A stretch of 46,352 bases of DNA from Dorea sp. 5-2 (GCF_000403455.2 NZ_KE159724.1:27608-73959), one strand, 5' to 3'; positions 18,144 through 27,778 are shown, numbered from the stretch's first letter. Numbers and translations: made by a program. The notes: generated by a model not told the origin, from the sequence alone.

Positions 18144-18199
18144 TTTACAAATATGTGTATAAGTTTTATAATATAAGTAGAAATATTATACACATATTT
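18144..18199 (+). promoter_or_regulatory. Transposase promoter with flanking operator arms
   Basis: TTTACA (18144-18149), a 17-base spacer, TATAAT (18167-18172). The promoter core is bracketed by 14-bp inverted arms AAATATGTGTATAA (18149-18162) and its complement (18186-18199). These repeat the TTATACACA motif found at both ends of the element, suggesting that transposase bound to its ends also represses its own promoter. Confidence 0.75.
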
Positions 18200-18213
18200 A
18201 AAGGAGCAACGGC

Positions 18214-19764
18214 ATGTCATCACTTGTTTACGTCAAAAATCCAAATGGTAAAACCTATGTTTACAGCAACACTTCAATTTATGATAAGGAAACTAAAAAA
18301 GTCAAACATATCCGCAAGAGCATTGGGCATCTGGATCCAGTAACAGGTGAAGTGGTTCCCAACCGCAGGAAAGGCGATGCTGCCCGTAAAAGGGCTCAAA
18401 CGGAAGAACCTGTTGGCCGCTGTGTTGTGAAAAATACCGGCATACAGTCCCTTTTGGATAAAGCTGTTTCAGACATAGGGCTGATGGAACCGCTCAGTAC
18501 AGTCTTTCCGGATGACTGGAGATGCATACTGACATGTGCGTATTACCTTGTCAGCGAAGGCGGGGCATTGCGCCACGTTGACCAGTGGCAGCGGATGTAT
18601 CCATCACCGTGCCGTTCCCTGCTTGCAAGCCAGCGGGTGAGCGAACTCCTTGTAAGGATTACGCCCACACTGCAACAGGACTTTTTCAGCAGGTGGATTG
18701 ATGTAAACAGCCAGAAGGATGTCTATGCAATGGATATCACCAGTGTATCTTCCTATAGCGAACTGATCGATTTTGTCCGCTGGGGATACAACCGTGACGG
18801 GGAAAAACTGCCACAGATCAACCTCCTTATGCTCACTGGTGTCACTTCTCATATGCCGCTGTATTACAGGATCATTCCCGGCAGCATTAAAGATGTGAAC
18901 GCTCTGGAAGACAGCATAGCTAATATATCCGTTCTGGAGAGCCCAACATGCCATTTTGTCATGGACAAAGGCTTTTATAGTGAACCGAACCTTGACGCAA
19001 TGTATGCCAGTCATAAAAAGTTCCTGATTGGAGTACCTTTTACTGTCGGTTTTGCCTGCAAGGCAGTGGAACACCACAGAGACAGCATCCGTTCCCATCA
19101 TAATTACTGTACAGTCTTTGGGGACGGACTGTATGCGGTCACGGAATCTTCCAATTGGAAAGGGCATCGGTTCTATATCCACATCTACCACGATATTTTC
19201 AAGGCGGCGTCAGACGAACGGAATTTTGACCATACCCTGCACTGCTGTTATGAAGAACTTATGGCCGGCAGGCATGTAAAGGAGCATGCCTCTTATTATG
19301 ATAAGTTCTTCTTGATCCATAAAACTCCTATAAGAGGCATCAGGGTGGATTACAATGAGGAAGCCATTAGCAAGCATAAAAGGAACCATATCGGCTGGTT
19401 CGTGCTTGTAAGTAATCACATTAAGGATACGACAAAAGCCCTTGAGGTGTACCGGAGCAAGGATGCTGTTGAGAAATGTTTCGATGATCTCAAAAATGAT
19501 CTTGATATGAAACGTTTGCGTATCCATTCAGCGGCAGCTATGGAAGGCAGAATCTTCATACAGTTTATTGCACTTCTGATCACAACTCGTCTAAAGCAGG
19601 TGATGAATGAAGCCGGATGGTATAAAAATCATGATCTTCAAAAAGTAATAAGTGAAATGAAAACTGTCCGTAGTGTCAGTATAAATGGAACACGAAAAAA
19701 ATACACAACGGAACTTACGCCATTTCAAAAAGACATATATGAGTTATATGGGCTGACACCCTAA
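18214..19764 (+). CDS. IS4-superfamily (IS1634-like) transposase
   Basis: 516-residue DDE transposase: VYAMDITSVSSYS and FVMDKGFYSE carry the first acidic residues, and YRSKDAVEKCFDDLKND the third with the Y-R-E type signature. AAGGAG lies 7 bases before the ATG. Full length. It differs clearly from the transposase at 2099-3655 in sequence and in element ends. Confidence 0.92.
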   Translation: MSSLVYVKNPNGKTYVYSNTSIYDKETKKVKHIRKSIGHLDPVTGEVVPNRRKGDAARKRAQTEEPVGRCVVKNTGIQSLLDKAVSDIGLMEPLSTVFPDDWRCILTCAYYLVSEGGALRHVDQWQRMYPSPCRSLLASQRVSELLVRITPTLQQDFFSRWIDVNSQKDVYAMDITSVSSYSELIDFVRWGYNRDGEKLPQINLLMLTGVTSHMPLYYRIIPGSIKDVNALEDSIANISVLESPTCHFVMDKGFYSEPNLDAMYASHKKFLIGVPFTVGFACKAVEHHRDSIRSHHNYCTVFGDGLYAVTESSNWKGHRFYIHIYHDIFKAASDERNFDHTLHCCYEELMAGRHVKEHASYYDKFFLIHKTPIRGIRVDYNEEAISKHKRNHIGWFVLVSNHIKDTTKALEVYRSKDAVEKCFDDLKNDLDMKRLRIHSAAAMEGRIFIQFIALLITTRLKQVMNEAGWYKNHDLQKVISEMKTVRSVSINGTRKKYTTELTPFQKDIYELYGLTP

Positions 19765-19798
19765 ACATGTGTATAATTTGAACGGGATTTTAGGATGC

Positions 19799-21157
19799 TT
19801 AAGAAGCCAGTAAATCCTTATCAATTACTGACATTTCCTGCATTTCCTGAATTAATTGTGTTATGCGTAATTCGGGACTTTGACCCATAAAATGAAAAAT
19901 ATATTTCCGTAGATAACACATCATGGCACCTTCCGATATCTTCCCTTTTGACGGAGTACGTTGGTAGCGGATTTGTTCGGAACGAAGCTTTCCTTCTGCT
20001 TGGATTGCCAGGGCCTGAATTGTCCCCATTGCAATACATGACAATGCCATATGCATTTCAATTGCACGGATTGCTTCCATGATCTTTTTACGCGAATAGT
20101 TGTCGGTCACTTGCTCAAGAGGAGTTGGTTCTGTCTTTTTACGATAATAATCAATCTTGGGCATATGCTTTGACCAGAAATGGTAACAGAAGCCTCCCAG
20201 CTGTTGCTTCAGTTCCCGAAAAGTACATTCGATCCGGAACCGATAGCTATATAAGCGAATCATGGACAAGGGCTCTATGGGAAGGCTGGTTCCAGCCAGA
20301 ATGCTCTGTACCCCATTATATTCCACCAGAACAAAACGCAGTTCCTGATACAGCTTCTGCCCCCAAAGCAGGTCGATGCTGTAATAGCGAATCTTTTCTT
20401 TCTTCCCATAAAGTTCCAGCTCTGTCTGAAGGAACTTCTCCTTATGGGAATGGAAGACTTCCTTCAGATGGACGGCATTCCCTTTCTTTGCGGGCCTTCC
20501 CCTTCCAGGTTTTCGGGCGCTGGGTTTTTCATAAGCAATGCAGTTACGTTTTGCTTTTGTTACGATCTCCATGTGGACAGATCCTTCCTTGGTAAGTTCC
20601 CGAAGCCTTGTAAGAGACGGCACGGAAAGAAAATACCGGTCAAGCAGGAGCAGAGAGTCTCCAAAGACCTTTGCTGCCTCATAAGCATCTTCTATCATCT
20701 GTATCACGTGGGAGGCGTTGGAAATACAGGGGGAATCCCAATTGCGCAGTTCTTGCAGACCATCATGGAGCCGGATGCTCAGTGGAATGCAGGTCAGGCT
20801 ATGAATGGATCCGGCAAGAATCCCCAGTCCACCGAACATATGGCCATGGATAAACTGGGGCTTTGCAGAGTTTTCCGATTCCTGACAAAGCTTTTTCACT
20901 CCTGGAATGCGCCGTCCTTCTTTTGACTGCTTTACCCCATCACCCACCAGGATATGGAAGCCATCTTCCTGGCATAAAGGAAGGAAACGGAAGACTGTCT
21001 GAAACCAACACTGCCGTATTCCTTCTAGAGACCAGGAAGAAGCACGGAAGAAATGAAGCATAGAAAGATAACAATCTGGCTTTAGGGCAAGATCGCGGAT
21101 CACAGATGTGACGCCAAGTTTATCTGAACGGAGCATTAGCCCCACAGTAATAATCAC
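19799..21157 (-). pseudogene. IS4-superfamily transposase, probably N-terminally truncated
   Basis: 452 codons from a GTG. The DDE features are HILVGDGVKQSKEG, LLLLDRYFLS and YRFRIECTFRELKQQ, the Y-R-E-K block of IS4. The frame stays open upstream to about 21240 with family-like residues (NKILSCFESCFSRKAAFRW) but without a start codon, so the natural N-terminus was probably cut off near 21240. Its stop codon overlaps the ATGCTT target duplication of the neighbouring element, which removed its own end from view. Confidence 0.75.
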
Positions 21158-21240
21158 AAACCAGCGAAATGCCGCCTTTCGTGAGAAACAAGATTCAAAG
21201 CAGGATAAAATTTTATTGAAAAGTTTTTGAAAATATAAAA

Positions 21241-21593
21241 TGCGCCCGTCCGCAAAAAGCGGGCAAACGCAAATGTATTGTAAATGGTATTTATATGATT
21301 AGACAGTTCATATTCATGGGTAGATTTTTCCCCGGCGGTGGACGGGCTTTTTTTAATATGTCAATGACCGGGCTTTGCCAATACGCTTTGTATTTCATGG
21401 CGGCTACCTCCTTTTTAGCCGCCGTTTTAGTGGTACTATGTCATTTCTTTAAGGGATAAAAAAGAAACGACGGCTTCGATTTCTCTAAAGCCGCCGTGTA
21501 AGAATGGGCGCGTAAAAATTCTTCTGCTATACGACGGCTTTTTTCTTTTGCCGTCGCACGGCAGATTGCTTTTTTATTCAGTTAATGGAATGG
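21241..21593. other. Gene-free region with several hairpins
   Basis: Contains GCCCGTCC/GGACGGGC arms (21243-21250 and about 21340) followed by TTTTTTT, a GGCGGCTA/TAGCCGCC hairpin near 21399-21423, and a minus-strand terminator-like GGCTT/AAGCC stem with TTTCTTTTTT near 21455-21495. The stretch 21525-21575 (ACGACGGCTTTTTTCTTTTG onward) recurs almost identically at 38970-39015, in both cases just after the last gene of a TCS-ABC module. Confidence 0.6.
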
Positions 21594-22280
21594 TTATGCA
21601 ATTATTCCGTCACTCACTGTAATAATCCGGCTGCTGCTTTTTGCAGCTTCCGGCGAATGAGTAACCATGATAATTGTCTGTCTGCTCTCCCGGTTGATCT
21701 CCTGCAACAAATTCATAATGTCTGCCCCGGTACGGCTGTCAAGGTTTCCCGTTGGCTCGTCAGCAAACAATATTTGGGGCTTGCCGATCAATGCACGGGC
21801 GATTGCAACACGCTGTTGCTGCCCGCCGGACAACTCGCGGGGCGTGTGTTTTCTCCTGTCAGATAAGCCGACAACCTCTAAAATTTCACCAAGCTCATTT
21901 TTATAGTCACGCATTTTCTTTCCGTCCAACAAAAGCGGGAGCATGATATTTTCCTCTACGTTCAAGTTTGGGATAAGATTATAGAACTGGAATACAAAGC
22001 CTATATCCTGCCGTCTTATCCGGCTCATTTTTTCATCACCCAGCTTCGATATATCTATGCCATTGAGAAAGACAGCTCCGCTTGTAGGCGTATCAAGACC
22101 GCCAAGAATATAAAGCAAGGTACTTTTACCGGAACCGGATTGCCCCATGATAGAAACAAATTCTCCTTGCGAAACTTTCAAAGATATGCTTTTCAATACC
22201 CTTGTTCTGGTATCGCCAAGCTGAAAGTCTTTTACAATGCTTTTCCCCTCAATAACGATTTTTTCTGTTAATTCTCTCAT
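21594..22280 (-). CDS. ABC transporter ATP-binding protein (MacB/LolD-like)
   Basis: 228 residues with Walker A GQSGSGKST, signature LSGGQQQRVAIARALIG, Walker B ILFADEPTGNLDS and H-loop VTHS. GGAGG lies 9 bases before the ATG at 22280, which is a better start than the TTG seven codons upstream. Last gene of the operon, 13 bases after the permease. It pairs with that permease to form a MacB/FtsX-type mechanotransmission transporter. Confidence 0.93.
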   Translation of the reverse strand: MRELTEKIVIEGKSIVKDFQLGDTRTRVLKSISLKVSQGEFVSIMGQSGSGKSTLLYILGGLDTPTSGAVFLNGIDISKLGDEKMSRIRRQDIGFVFQFYNLIPNLNVEENIMLPLLLDGKKMRDYKNELGEILEVVGLSDRRKHTPRELSGGQQQRVAIARALIGKPQILFADEPTGNLDSRTGADIMNLLQEINRESRQTIIMVTHSPEAAKSSSRIITVSDGIIA

Positions 22281-22293
22281 GTGACAATGCCTC

Positions 22294-24771
22294 CTATTCA
22301 AATTTAATTTCTTCTATCAGTTTCATATTACGACTTTTCATGAATGGTACGACGGAACCTAACAGCGTAATGAAAATCCCTAATCCCCCTGCGGCAAGAA
22401 ACGTCCATAAATCCAGTTCCGGCAGCATGGAGATTTTGGGAGCTGCCACAAGGAAAATTGTCTGAATTTCCATGTAGGAAACAAAAACAGCGATTACTGC
22501 ACCGATAAGCCCGGAAGAAAATCCCTCTATCAATGTCATTTTCCTGTTTTGGCGGTTAGATAGACCAATGGATTTATACATGGCAATCGTGCGCCGTTTC
22601 TGCATATAGTTAATCAAAAGATTGTTGATCACACCGACGGTTGCAAGCAGCAGGATAAAATAGGTCATGGTGTGCATTGGTTCTAAAAATGCGCCAACGG
22701 TTGAAAGTGCGTCTGAATTAAATTCCTCTACGGTGCGGCTCCAATTTGATGTTTCCCCAAATAAAGCCCGTATCTGTACCATGATTGCGTCGGGGTCTGC
22801 GGCTGTATAAGCTAAGAAGTCATAGACTGTTGCTCCAAAGTCTGAAACAGCGCAGTAAGCGGGGATAACAGCTTCTACATCCGTTGCCCTTGATTTGAAA
22901 CTGCCAGCAATGGTATAAGGAATTTCCTCTGTTCCATTTGAGAGAAGTATTTCGTCCCCAACCAAAAAGCCGGTACGTTGCAAACAATCCTCGCTTAAAA
23001 TGACAGAGCGTTCTTTGTTCCCAAAGGAAGCAACAGCCTGTCCCAATAAGCCTTTATCTGTAAATTTTAGAGCCAGCATGGAACTATACCACTCCAAATT
23101 GTCTGTACCCTCTAAACGGGAAAATGTGATACCTCCTGTTTTTATCGTATTTTCAAATACATAGACAGCAAGTACCTTTTCAATCCCCTCCATTTCTTCC
23201 ACCCGTTCCACAAATTCCGGCTCCATACGTCCGTCTGCAAACCCTTGAAGTTCCGCGCCATGAAAAACGTCGCTGATATAGGTTGTTACAAAATTTCCCA
23301 CAACGCTGATCGCAATAATCGCGGATATGCTTATAAACAGCAGAGTTATGTTTTGTGTAGTGTTTTTGTTATCTTTCATGTTACGGGCGGCTATCCTGCC
23401 CTCGTTTCCGGCTATCGCTCCAAAAATACGTTCAAAAACTCCGCTTAAAATATTGGTAAAAATCGGTATTACAAGGATTGTCGCCGCAATAAGTCCCAGC
23501 AGAGAAAAGCCGCCTGCAAGATAGAGCATATTTCCCGATGCAAGGTGCGGCAAAAATACTGATATGGCAAATAGAATGGTTCCAATTCCAACAATCAGCG
23601 GGTGCGGGATATGACGTTCCTCCACTGTGCCTAAAACAACATCTTTTATCGGCAGACGGCTTGCCCTGCGGACTGGCAGCCATGCAGAAAGTAACGATAC
23701 GGTGACTGCAACGGTAAAAGAAAGGAAAGCGCCGGGGAGAGAAATAATAACAGGAATTTCTATTCCCTGTGAAAGTGTCTTTCCCATTCCCTGTAAAATA
23801 GCTTTTAATACGAAGATACCAACAGGAATACCGATTAGCCCACCTATACAACCGTAAAATAGGCTTTCCAAAAGCAGAATACGGGTTACGGCTTTTTTCG
23901 TTGCGCCGATACTGCGGAATGTGCCTATGACCGGCAAACGGTCTAAGGTAATGACTTTATAGCTGCTATAAATGATGAAAATGCTCATAGTCAGTGAAAA
24001 AAAGCTGATAAGGAAAAACGGCATAGATTTCTGTCTTGCGTCGGCAGCGATCTGCATTTCATTGACAATCTCTGATACCCGGTATTTTTCTGTATCAAGG
24101 GCATTTCGCAATTCAGAGATTAAATCGTTTGTAGTGGTATGCCCGGCGGCTTCGATCAGAATTTCACTGTAACCGTTGTCTTGCCCCAAAATCTCTTTTA
24201 AGGTTTCCAAAGGTAAAAGGGCGGTCGCTCCCCTTGTATGGCGCAGGAAAACCGTATCATAAGCGGCGATTTCCAGCACTTCAAAATCTATGGGCGAACC
24301 GCCTATCTGTAAGGTGATAGTATCGCCTTTTTCTATTCCATACTTTGATGTAAACCTGTCTGGCAGAATAATCTGATAGCCCACAAAGTTCGTTATTTCA
24401 CCGCCATTTCGCAGACGCGGCTTGTTGATCTGATTTAATGCGTCTATATCAGCGGCAAGCAGATCAACGGTTTCGTAATATCCGTTTTCATGGTAAAGGG
24501 AAGTTCCCTCTAATATCCCGGCTTTTGTCTGTATGACAGGCAGGGTGGGAATATCCTCTGCATAAATGCCGCCCGTCACATTCTGCACGGAAACAGTGGC
24601 ACTCCCCGCCATACCACGCGCCATTTTACGCTGTGCGCTTTCATAAGACACCCCAATAGAAAAGGATACAAACAACAGCATAGCGGACAGAAGTATTGAC
24701 AGGAGCATAACGGCGGTTCTTACCTTGCGTTCCTGTATGTTTGTTAAGATATACTTTAGAATGATTTTCAA
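22294..24771 (-). CDS. Large FtsX/MacB-type ABC permease
   Basis: 825 residues. Membrane segment at about 17-38, external domain to about 255, three segments and a second membrane segment near 465-490 starting the second half, a second external domain, then three terminal segments. The start codon appears to be TTG with AGGTG in front, unusual for this cluster. It belongs with the ATPase downstream and the FMN-binding protein upstream. Confidence 0.9.
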   Translation of the reverse strand: MKIILKYILTNIQERKVRTAVMLLSILLSAMLLFVSFSIGVSYESAQRKMARGMAGSATVSVQNVTGGIYAEDIPTLPVIQTKAGILEGTSLYHENGYYETVDLLAADIDALNQINKPRLRNGGEITNFVGYQIILPDRFTSKYGIEKGDTITLQIGGSPIDFEVLEIAAYDTVFLRHTRGATALLPLETLKEILGQDNGYSEILIEAAGHTTTNDLISELRNALDTEKYRVSEIVNEMQIAADARQKSMPFFLISFFSLTMSIFIIYSSYKVITLDRLPVIGTFRSIGATKKAVTRILLLESLFYGCIGGLIGIPVGIFVLKAILQGMGKTLSQGIEIPVIISLPGAFLSFTVAVTVSLLSAWLPVRRASRLPIKDVVLGTVEERHIPHPLIVGIGTILFAISVFLPHLASGNMLYLAGGFSLLGLIAATILVIPIFTNILSGVFERIFGAIAGNEGRIAARNMKDNKNTTQNITLLFISISAIIAISVVGNFVTTYISDVFHGAELQGFADGRMEPEFVERVEEMEGIEKVLAVYVFENTIKTGGITFSRLEGTDNLEWYSSMLALKFTDKGLLGQAVASFGNKERSVILSEDCLQRTGFLVGDEILLSNGTEEIPYTIAGSFKSRATDVEAVIPAYCAVSDFGATVYDFLAYTAADPDAIMVQIRALFGETSNWSRTVEEFNSDALSTVGAFLEPMHTMTYFILLLATVGVINNLLINYMQKRRTIAMYKSIGLSNRQNRKMTLIEGFSSGLIGAVIAVFVSYMEIQTIFLVAAPKISMLPELDLWTFLAAGGLGIFITLLGSVVPFMKSRNMKLIEEIKFE

Positions 24772-24793
24772 ATTTACACCTGCTTTCTATGCG

Positions 24794-25165
24794 CTATTTC
24801 AACGCATTTTCGATTGCTTTCAAAACGGTATCGCTGGTAAATGTTGCGCCGGATATTGCGTCAACTTCCAATGTCTGTCCGGCACATACTTCTCCGGCAA
24901 TCCTTTCAGCTTGTCCCATGTAAGAAGCCTTATGTTCTAATACTTCAATATCCATTATTTCATGGTTTTGTACACGGACTTTAACAACGGCTATTAAAAT
25001 TTTGTTTTGACATACGCCTATATACTCACCATCTGCCACTGTGTTTAAGTCCACCGTGCCAATCTCCAAAGCCTGCGGGCGCAGCAGCAGGGCGAAAACG
25101 GCAAAGCACAAAAAAGCTGTAACCAATATAGCTGCCAAAAATGGAAATACCTTTTTTATGTTCAT
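24794..25165 (-). CDS. Membrane-anchored FMN-binding domain protein
   Basis: 123 residues: one N-terminal membrane segment (about 6-28), then an FMN-binding domain ending in DAISGATFTSDTVLKAI, the SGAT-type motif at which FMN is held (covalently in RnfG/NqrC relatives, via the Thr). GGAGG precedes the ATG. First gene of the transporter operon; its job next to an ABC exporter is unclear (a redox role at the cell surface is an inference). Confidence 0.85.
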   Translation of the reverse strand: MNIKKVFPFLAAILVTAFLCFAVFALLLRPQALEIGTVDLNTVADGEYIGVCQNKILIAVVKVRVQNHEIMDIEVLEHKASYMGQAERIAGEVCAGQTLEVDAISGATFTSDTVLKAIENALK

Positions 25166-25188
25166 GTTCCACCTCCTTACCTGTAATC

Positions 25189-25236
25189 AAAAAAGGTTGA
25201 CCGTCACTACATTTCACATAGTAGATGGTCAACCTT
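25189..25236 (-). terminator. Terminator-like hairpin in the leader of the FMN-ABC operon
   Basis: On the minus strand, arms AAGGTTGACC and GGTCAACCTT (10 bp perfect, extended by ACTA/TAGT) are followed by TTTTTT, 24 bases before the FMN-binding gene. It may end the kinase transcript, or act as an attenuator for transcripts starting at the candidate promoter just upstream. Confidence 0.7.
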
Positions 25237-25248
25237 AATCTCATTTTC

Positions 25249-25270
25249 ATTCTATCTTAATTAACCTTAA
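25249..25270 (-). promoter_or_regulatory. Candidate response-regulator-dependent promoter for the FMN-ABC operon
   Basis: Minus-strand -10 TAGAAT (25249-25254) with TTAAGGTTAA (25261-25270) upstream, similar to the TGCAAGGTTAA units before the second module's ABC genes, which also have a GATAGAATG -10 region. It overlaps the kinase stop codon. Confidence 0.4.
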
Positions 25271-26700
25271 ATGCCGGGAAAGCGGATAAGAAAAGCGGTT
25301 CCGGCTCCGGGACTGCTGGTAACAGAAATTGTACCTCCATGAAGTTCTATAATGCTTTTTGCAATCGCCAGCCCCAAGCCTGTTCCTTCGGACTTGCTCT
25401 CTGTATTTGTTCCTCTATAATAGCGATCAAATAATTGGTCTGTTTCTTCCGCACTCATACCTATTCCGTTGTCTGATAGGTTTATATTCAGCCAACAATC
25501 AGAAACGGAAATTTGCACGGTTACTTCCGTATCTTTGCCGCCATGCACAAAAGCATTGATAATCAGATTTTGAAATGTCCGTGTGAAAAGCTTTTTATCA
25601 AACGAAAATATAGCCGTTTCGTCTGTTATATTTTCGCTACACTGAAATGCAATCGTGCGTTCCTCGTATTTGGGGCGGTTCAGAATGTCAATGGATAATT
25701 CTCGTAAAAAGCGGACAATGTTCTGTTCCTGCCTGTTGATTGGAAGCATATCATTTTCTAATTGCCATGTTAATTTTAAGTCGTCAATCAGATTTTCCAT
25801 ATATGCCGCGTTTTTTAGCATTATTTCTGCATACCGCTTACATTGGGGGATTGTCTTTTCTGTATCATCACATAAAATCTCCGCATATCCTTTTATCGGG
25901 GACAAAGGAGTTTTTAAGTCATGGGTAATATTAGAAATCCATTCCCGGCGTAGGTTTTCTGTTTTTTCACGCAGACGATCACTCGCCCTTACTTCCCCGT
26001 CCAATTCGTTCAGACTTTTTATCAAATCTCGAAATGCGCCTTTTTCTTTGGCGGGCAGATAGCAGCGTCCCGAAATATCCCGAATGGAAGCGGATAATCT
26101 GCTGATTGCTTTTGTTACCAATAGTCCATAGCCCAATCCTAAGAAAAGGACGATTACTAATAAAATGCCGATAATGAAAATGATTACCTTTTTCCCGCCT
26201 GCAAACCGTTCTCCGTTTAAATACATGGTTACTTTTTGAATGTTCATAGGGAAATACAGAACATAGGCATAGTCTTTTTCGTTTCCTGTTATGACACCAA
26301 TAAAAGCAGTCATATCTTCCGGGCTTGCATTGTCAAAGTGTCCCGTCTGATAAAGCTGTAAAAGGTCGGTATTAGAATAATAGTCCTGTGCGTTATTTGG
26401 TTTTTGATACGCATATACTTCATTTCCGGCATCGTCCAGAATTTGCAGCCCTACATGGGTTTCCTGTAATAGTTCAAGCCCTGTCTGTTTTATTTTAGGG
26501 GTATCGTTTACGAAAACAATGTATTTTGAAAAATCCTGTGTAAAAATTTTAGGCTGGTCGCTACGGACATTTTTACCGTTTGGATTTGTCGCAGTAATCA
26601 GCATTGCAAAAAGGCAACACACGGCAATGAGGGTTCCTAAAAGTGATAAGAAAAATATCAAATAAATATGAAAGGTGGTACGGTAGCCGGATTGCTTCAT
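25267..26700 (-). CDS. Sensor histidine kinase
   Basis: 477 residues: membrane segment at about 13-36, external domain of ~135 residues, second membrane segment near 174-197, HAMP-like linker, HisKA with the phospho-acceptor His in SNITHDLKTPLSP, and HATPase motifs (NLIINAFVHG, DNGIGM, GTGLGLAI). It begins directly after the regulator's stop codon. Probable signal receptor for the adjacent FMN-ABC operon. Confidence 0.93.
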   Translation of the reverse strand: MKQSGYRTTFHIYLIFFLSLLGTLIAVCCLFAMLITATNPNGKNVRSDQPKIFTQDFSKYIVFVNDTPKIKQTGLELLQETHVGLQILDDAGNEVYAYQKPNNAQDYYSNTDLLQLYQTGHFDNASPEDMTAFIGVITGNEKDYAYVLYFPMNIQKVTMYLNGERFAGGKKVIIFIIGILLVIVLFLGLGYGLLVTKAISRLSASIRDISGRCYLPAKEKGAFRDLIKSLNELDGEVRASDRLREKTENLRREWISNITHDLKTPLSPIKGYAEILCDDTEKTIPQCKRYAEIMLKNAAYMENLIDDLKLTWQLENDMLPINRQEQNIVRFLRELSIDILNRPKYEERTIAFQCSENITDETAIFSFDKKLFTRTFQNLIINAFVHGGKDTEVTVQISVSDCWLNINLSDNGIGMSAEETDQLFDRYYRGTNTESKSEGTGLGLAIAKSIIELHGGTISVTSSPGAGTAFLIRFPGI

Positions 26701-27405
26701 TTAATCAGTCCTTTTCTTTAATTTGTAGCCCAAGCCTTTTATCGTAATCAGTTGCTTTGGAGCAGACGGAGTATCCTCAATCTTTTCTCTGATATGGCGA
26801 ATATGTACCATGATCGTATTATCACAAATGCAACTGTATTCTCCCCATACCTGTTCGTACAGCCGTTCTTTGCTGATGATCTTATCTGCATTTTCCATGA
26901 GATAGGACAATAATAAAAACTCACGCCCTGTCAGTTCGATTTCCTGTCCTCGTTTATAAATCCGGCAGCTTTCCTTATCAAGTGTAAGGGAGCCAACAGC
27001 CAGTAAATCATTCAGACTTTTGCTTTTGTCAGATTGGTATTGCTGGCGGCGAAGCTGCGCTTTGATACGGTAAACAATTTCCCGTGGGCTGAAAGGCTTT
27101 GTAATGTAATCATCACCCCCACTGGAAAGCCCAAGTATCTTGTCAATATCATCATTCCTTGAAGATAGGAACAGGATAGAACAAATTGAAAATTCCCGTA
27201 TCTGTTTACATACCTCGATCCCGTCAATATCCGGCAGCATAACATCCAATACAATCACGTCCGGCTGGTATTCCCTGCATATCTGAACTGCGTCCTTTCC
27301 TGTGTATGCTTTTTGAATATCTACAAAGTTGTCTTGACGTAATGCTTCCTCTATCAGATCAGAAATATCTTTTTCGTCGTCTACTAATAATATTTTACTA
27401 TTCAT
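26701..27405 (-). CDS. OmpR-family response regulator
   Basis: 234 residues. Receiver with D9-D10 pocket, phospho-acceptor D54 (VLDVMLPD), conserved Lys in TKPFS, and a C-terminal OmpR winged helix. The ATG (MNSKILLVDDE) overlaps the end of the small HTH gene; a GTG three codons upstream is also in frame. Immediately followed by its kinase. Confidence 0.93.
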   Translation of the reverse strand: MNSKILLVDDEKDISDLIEEALRQDNFVDIQKAYTGKDAVQICREYQPDVIVLDVMLPDIDGIEVCKQIREFSICSILFLSSRNDDIDKILGLSSGGDDYITKPFSPREIVYRIKAQLRRQQYQSDKSKSLNDLLAVGSLTLDKESCRIYKRGQEIELTGREFLLLSYLMENADKIISKERLYEQVWGEYSCICDNTIMVHIRHIREKIEDTPSAPKQLITIKGLGYKLKKRTD

Positions 27406-27595
27406 TGTCTGCACCGCCTTTTCGCTTTTTCCTTTTATCCATAGGCTTCTCTGCGTCCTTTGGTATCAACCACATACGACTAAACTTTGCTATGCCGGGT
27501 ATGCGGTTTTCCTCACATAGCTTCTGCACCCGTCTTTCTGAAATACCCCATTTTTTCGCTGCTTCCGGGGCAGAAATATACTCAAACATTTTCAT
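27398..27595 (-). CDS. Small helix-turn-helix protein (module 1)
   Basis: 65 residues: FEYISAPEAAKKWGISERRV is a MerR/excisionase-type HTH, followed by a basic tail. The second module has a near-identical protein (44170-44361). It overlaps the response regulator start, so the three genes are co-expressed. Its likely target is its own promoter, which contains the only sequence conserved upstream of both copies. Confidence 0.88.
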   Translation of the reverse strand: MKMFEYISAPEAAKKWGISERRVQKLCEENRIPGIAKFSRMWLIPKDAEKPMDKRKKRKGGADNE

Positions 27596-27624
27596 TCACC
27601 CTTTCCATAAGTTCAATCGCTATA

Positions 27625-27653
27625 ATTATATACGGTTATCCGAATAAATACAA
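27625..27653 (-). promoter_or_regulatory. Promoter/operator of TCS module 1
   Basis: Minus strand: -35 TTGTAT (27648-27653), a 17-base spacer, -10 TATAAT (27625-27630). The spacer contains TTATTCGGATAACCG, a CGG/CCG inverted repeat. Almost the same sequence precedes module 2. Confidence 0.75.
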
Positions 27654-27697
27654 GGTTCTATCTGGACAATTAAGAATTATTTTTGTCAACTAATAGA

Positions 27698-27778
27698 ACT
27701 GTGTAGACATATCCAAACAGAAAGGTGAACAGTAAAATGTAATAGGGTGAATGAATATGGCAAAAAGACCAGTACCAC
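27698..27778 (+). repeat. 81-bp inverted repeat, left arm (partner at 31614-31694)
   Basis: Starts ACTGTGTAGACATATCC and ends AGACCAGTACCAC, with one mismatch to the complement of 31614-31694. It covers the promoter region and first codons of the XRE gene. The mobilisation genes lie between the arms. Confidence 0.92.

Larger units (their letters stand above)
18059..19794 (+). mobile_element. IS4-superfamily (IS1634-like) insertion sequence, complete
   Basis: 1736-bp element with imperfect inverted ends (CCTAATCTCCCG... left, CCTAAAATCCCG... right, both reaching AAATTATACACA). It is flanked by 6-bp duplications ATGCTT at 18053-18058 and 19795-19800. It landed on the stop codon of the next transposase (19799-21157), so it is the younger insertion. 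Confidence 0.9.

Noticed and set aside
18604..19191. Minus-strand 195-aa ORF
   Set aside because: Lies wholly antisense to the intact transposase; no ribosome site.
25026..25250. Minus-strand 74-aa ORF in the FMN-operon leader
   Set aside because: It spans the hairpin and runs into the FMN-binding gene in another frame; no ribosome site.
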